From positions 1-34,279 of the forward strand of contig JAODMW010000185.1 of assembly GCA_025464815.1 (NCBI GenBank): a DNA stretch of 34,279 nt, in the 5' to 3' direction. Shown in pieces: positions 32,575 to 34,279 of this stretch. Below the pieces are notes generated by a model. The model was not told where the DNA came from, did no database searches, and worked only from the letters and a program-made list of their open reading frames with translations. Both the position numbers and the translations under genes were made by a program. This stretch comes from Microbacteriaceae bacterium. GTDB lineage: Bacteria > Actinomycetota > Actinomycetes > Actinomycetales > Microbacteriaceae. Positions within the stretch are counted from its first letter, which is position 1. Each line of letters starts with the position of its first letter.

Positions 32575-33996
32575 TCAGGGCATTTCGAGAGGGTTGCGCA
32601 ACTCGAGCGGGTCGGCGGCAGCGGAGTCGGCCTGAAGGACGGAGCCGAGCCAGAGCTGCGGAAACTGGGGGAGGGTCTTCGCGGTGGTCGCGATGTCGTC
32701 GATCTCGACGCCGGGTACGGCGAGGCCGATGATGGCCCCTGCCGTCGCCATCCGGTGGTCCTCGTAGCTGTGCCAGAGGCCGCCGTGCATGGGGCGCGGA
32801 CGGATGACGAGGCCGTCGTCCGTTTCAGTCACGTCTCCGCCCAGGGCGTTGATCTCGGTCGCGAGCGCGGCGAGGCGATCGGTCTCGTGGCCGCGCAGGT
32901 GCGCGATACCGGTGAGCACGCTCTCGCCGTCGGCGAGAGCGGCCAACGCGGCGATCGTGGGCGCGAGTTCGCTCGCGTTGTCGAGACGGATGCCGTGCAC
33001 GGCGCCCGTGCCCGTCACGGTCAGGTCGCCGTGCCCCCCACCTGTCTCCACGTATTCCACCTCGGCACCCATGTCGTGCAGGATCCCGGCCAGCTCCGCG
33101 CCGACCTGGGTGGTCTCGGCCGGCCAGCCGGTGATGGTGACGCTGCCGCCGGCGACGACCGCGGCGGCCAGGAACGGGCCGGCGTTGGAGAGGTCGGGCT
33201 CGATGTCGACCTCGATGCCGGCGATCGGACCAGCCGGCACCACCCACACGCCCGGTTCCGGGTTCTGCACGACCACGCCGCGGCGGGCGAGGGTCGCGAT
33301 CGTCATCTCGATGTGAGCGAGACTCGGCAGATGCAGCCCGGTGTGGCGGAGGATGAGTCCCTCGTCGAAGCGTGCCGCGGCGAGCAGCAGGCCGGAGACG
33401 AACTGGCTCGAACCCGATGCGTCGATCTCCAACTCGCCGCCGCGCACGGAACCCATGCCATAGAGGCTGAACGGGAGTTTGCCGCGACCGTCGTCGTTGA
33501 CCTCCACTCCGAGGGCGCGGAGTGAGTCCACCGTGGTGCGCATCGGACGCTTGCGAGCGGATTCATCCCCGTCGAAGGCGACCGGTCCGAGGGCGAGTGC
33601 CGCAACGGGGGGAAGGAATCGCATGACCGTGCCGGCGAGGCCGCAGTCGATCTGGTTGCCGCCACTGAGTTCACCGGGGGTGACCAGCAGATCCGGCCCG
33701 TAGTCGCCGTCGCCGTGAACCTCTTCGATGACGGTACCGAGTGAACGCAGCGCCTGGATCATGAGGGCGGTGTCGCGTGAGTGCAGCGGTCGACGGAGAG
33801 TGGATGGCCCCTCGGCGAGGGCCGAGAGCACGAGTTCGCGGTTGGTCAGCGATTTCGATCCCGGAAGCGTCATGACCGCCGCGAGCGGTGCGCTCGCCAC
33901 AGGGGCCGGCCAGGGGCCGGCCGTTGGCTCGGGCGGAGCGGCGACGTCGTCGCCAAACGGATTGAACTCCGGCCCGGAATACTTGAATACCTGCAT
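32575..33996 (-). CDS. aroA: 3-phosphoshikimate 1-carboxyvinyltransferase (EPSP synthase)
   Basis: A 473-residue enzyme, a little longer than the usual 430-450 because of an N-terminal extension of about 40 residues ahead of the PGSKSLTNR shikimate-phosphate motif. Other landmarks are [51 protein letters not shown] and [11 protein letters not shown]. It joins shikimate-3-phosphate and PEP to give EPSP in the chorismate pathway. The ATG at 33996 is followed by [17 protein letters not shown], a beginning common in relatives. It is divergent from the sigma-factor gene, and the candidate sigma promoter overlaps its first codons. Confidence 0.96.
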   Translation of the reverse strand: MQVFKYSGPEFNPFGDDVAAPPEPTAGPWPAPVASAPLAAVMTLPGSKSLTNRELVLSALAEGPSTLRRPLHSRDTALMIQALRSLGTVIEEVHGDGDYGPDLLVTPGELSGGNQIDCGLAGTVMRFLPPVAALALGPVAFDGDESARKRPMRTTVDSLRALGVEVNDDGRGKLPFSLYGMGSVRGGELEIDASGSSQFVSGLLLAAARFDEGLILRHTGLHLPSLAHIEMTIATLARRGVVVQNPEPGVWVVPAGPIAGIEVDIEPDLSNAGPFLAAAVVAGGSVTITGWPAETTQVGAELAGILHDMGAEVEYVETGGGHGDLTVTGTGAVHGIRLDNASELAPTIAALAALADGESVLTGIAHLRGHETDRLAALATEINALGGDVTETDDGLVIRPRPMHGGLWHSYEDHRMATAGAIIGLAVPGVEIDDIATTAKTLPQFPQLWLGSVLQADSAAADPLELRNPLEMP

Positions 33997-34001
33997 CGGT
34001 T
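33976..34001 (+). promoter_or_regulatory. SigR/SigH-type promoter
   Basis: GGAAT (33976-33980), then 18 bases, then GTT (33999-34001) agrees exactly with the SigR/SigH consensus GGAAT-N18-GTT known from Streptomyces and mycobacteria. It points toward the sigma gene and would start RNA near 34008. Sigma factors of this group commonly transcribe their own gene, so positive autoregulation is likely. The element lies over the first codons of aroA on the other strand. Confidence 0.65.
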
Positions 34002-34118
34002 ACTAAGGGTATCGCCACTACACATGTTGAAACGGAACCCCCAGTGACTCTCCTGCTCGATCGACCCGAGGTTCGCCGTCAGGCGACCCTTCGGCGCGGC
34101 GAAGTAAGCTTGGCGGCG

Positions 34119-34279
34119 ATGACCACTTCGATGGATGATACGACCGCGCCCGAGCCTCAGGTCCCGGAGACTGCGGCGGTGCCGGATGTCCGCTCCCTCT
34201 TCGAGGAGCAGGCCATACCGTTCATGGACCAGCTCTATGCGGCCGGATTGCGCATGACGCGTAACCCGGCGGACGCCGC
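34119..34279 (+). CDS. sigR: ECF RNA polymerase sigma factor, SigR/SigH type, 3' end outside the window
   Basis: The first 53 codons are visible from the ATG at 34119. After an acidic, Pro-rich tail comes SLFEEQAIPFMDQLYAAGLR followed by MTRNPADA, the start of sigma region 2 in SigR/SigH proteins, which control the thiol-oxidative stress response with a zinc anti-sigma factor (RsrA/RshA). That partner would lie beyond the right edge. The frame is also open upstream to GTG 34044, with no stop between; this would add 25 residues (VTLLLDRPEVRRQATLRRGE...). In Streptomyces a longer SigR form arises from an upstream start, so both may be used. Confidence 0.88.
   Translation, partial: MTTSMDDTTAPEPQVPETAAVPDVRSLFEEQAIPFMDQLYAAGLRMTRNPADA

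Overview
The window is high-GC chromosomal DNA of an actinobacterium, most likely of the family Microbacteriaceae. The reading frames strongly prefer G or C at third positions and GTG starts are common. The right end carries hisN, rsgA, aroA and the start of a sigR/sigH-type sigma factor, a neighbourhood familiar from that group. The assignment rests on gene content and protein style only; no database was searched.

Left part (1-6315): small stress or redox and regulatory genes. A minus-strand operon holds a decayed short-chain dehydrogenase (SDR) remnant, an intact SDR and a TMEM175-type channel gene that leaves the window at base 1. About 600 bases of non-coding, repeat-bearing DNA follow, then a PadR regulator with two strong palindromes in its leader. 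Next come a MarR regulator divergent from an NAD(P)-binding oxidoreductase, a quinone-oxidoreductase-like MDR enzyme, a small protein of unknown function, a four-helix membrane protein and a septum-formation-family lipoprotein.

Middle part (6316-27341): about 21 kb of plus-strand genes that read as one catabolic system. It opens with methylaspartate ammonia-lyase (3-methylaspartate to mesaconate and ammonia) and a class III CoA-transferase. A GntR/FCD regulator follows, then a threonine-synthase-like PLP enzyme, a ketopantoate-reductase-like enzyme, a creatininase-family hydrolase and an SDR. The second half is a complete peptide/opine-type ABC importer (binding lipoprotein, two permeases, two ATPases), four metallohydrolases of different families (DUF885, AspA/AstE-like, M20, M19), a MaoC hydratase, a CitE/HpcH lyase and a threonine/hydroxyaspartate-dehydratase-like PLP enzyme. 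The ends fit together: mesaconate is made and activated by the first two genes, then hydrated and cleaved by the MaoC and CitE genes. The products would be glyoxylate plus propionyl-CoA, or pyruvate plus acetyl-CoA. No glutamate mutase is present, so methylaspartate (or a 3-substituted aspartate) may arrive inside an imported peptide or conjugate. A TTGGAT-led, partly palindromic motif occurs before three probable transcription units of this region and is a candidate operator for the GntR protein.

Right part (27342-34279): a LysR regulator divergent from a YeiH-type membrane transporter, an EXPERA-like membrane protein, histidinol phosphatase hisN, an HdeD-family membrane protein on the opposite strand, the rsgA-aroA operon read leftward, and the first codons of a SigR-type sigma factor. 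A site matching the SigR/SigH promoter consensus (GGAAT, 18 bases, GTT) lies upstream of the sigma gene, over the start of aroA.
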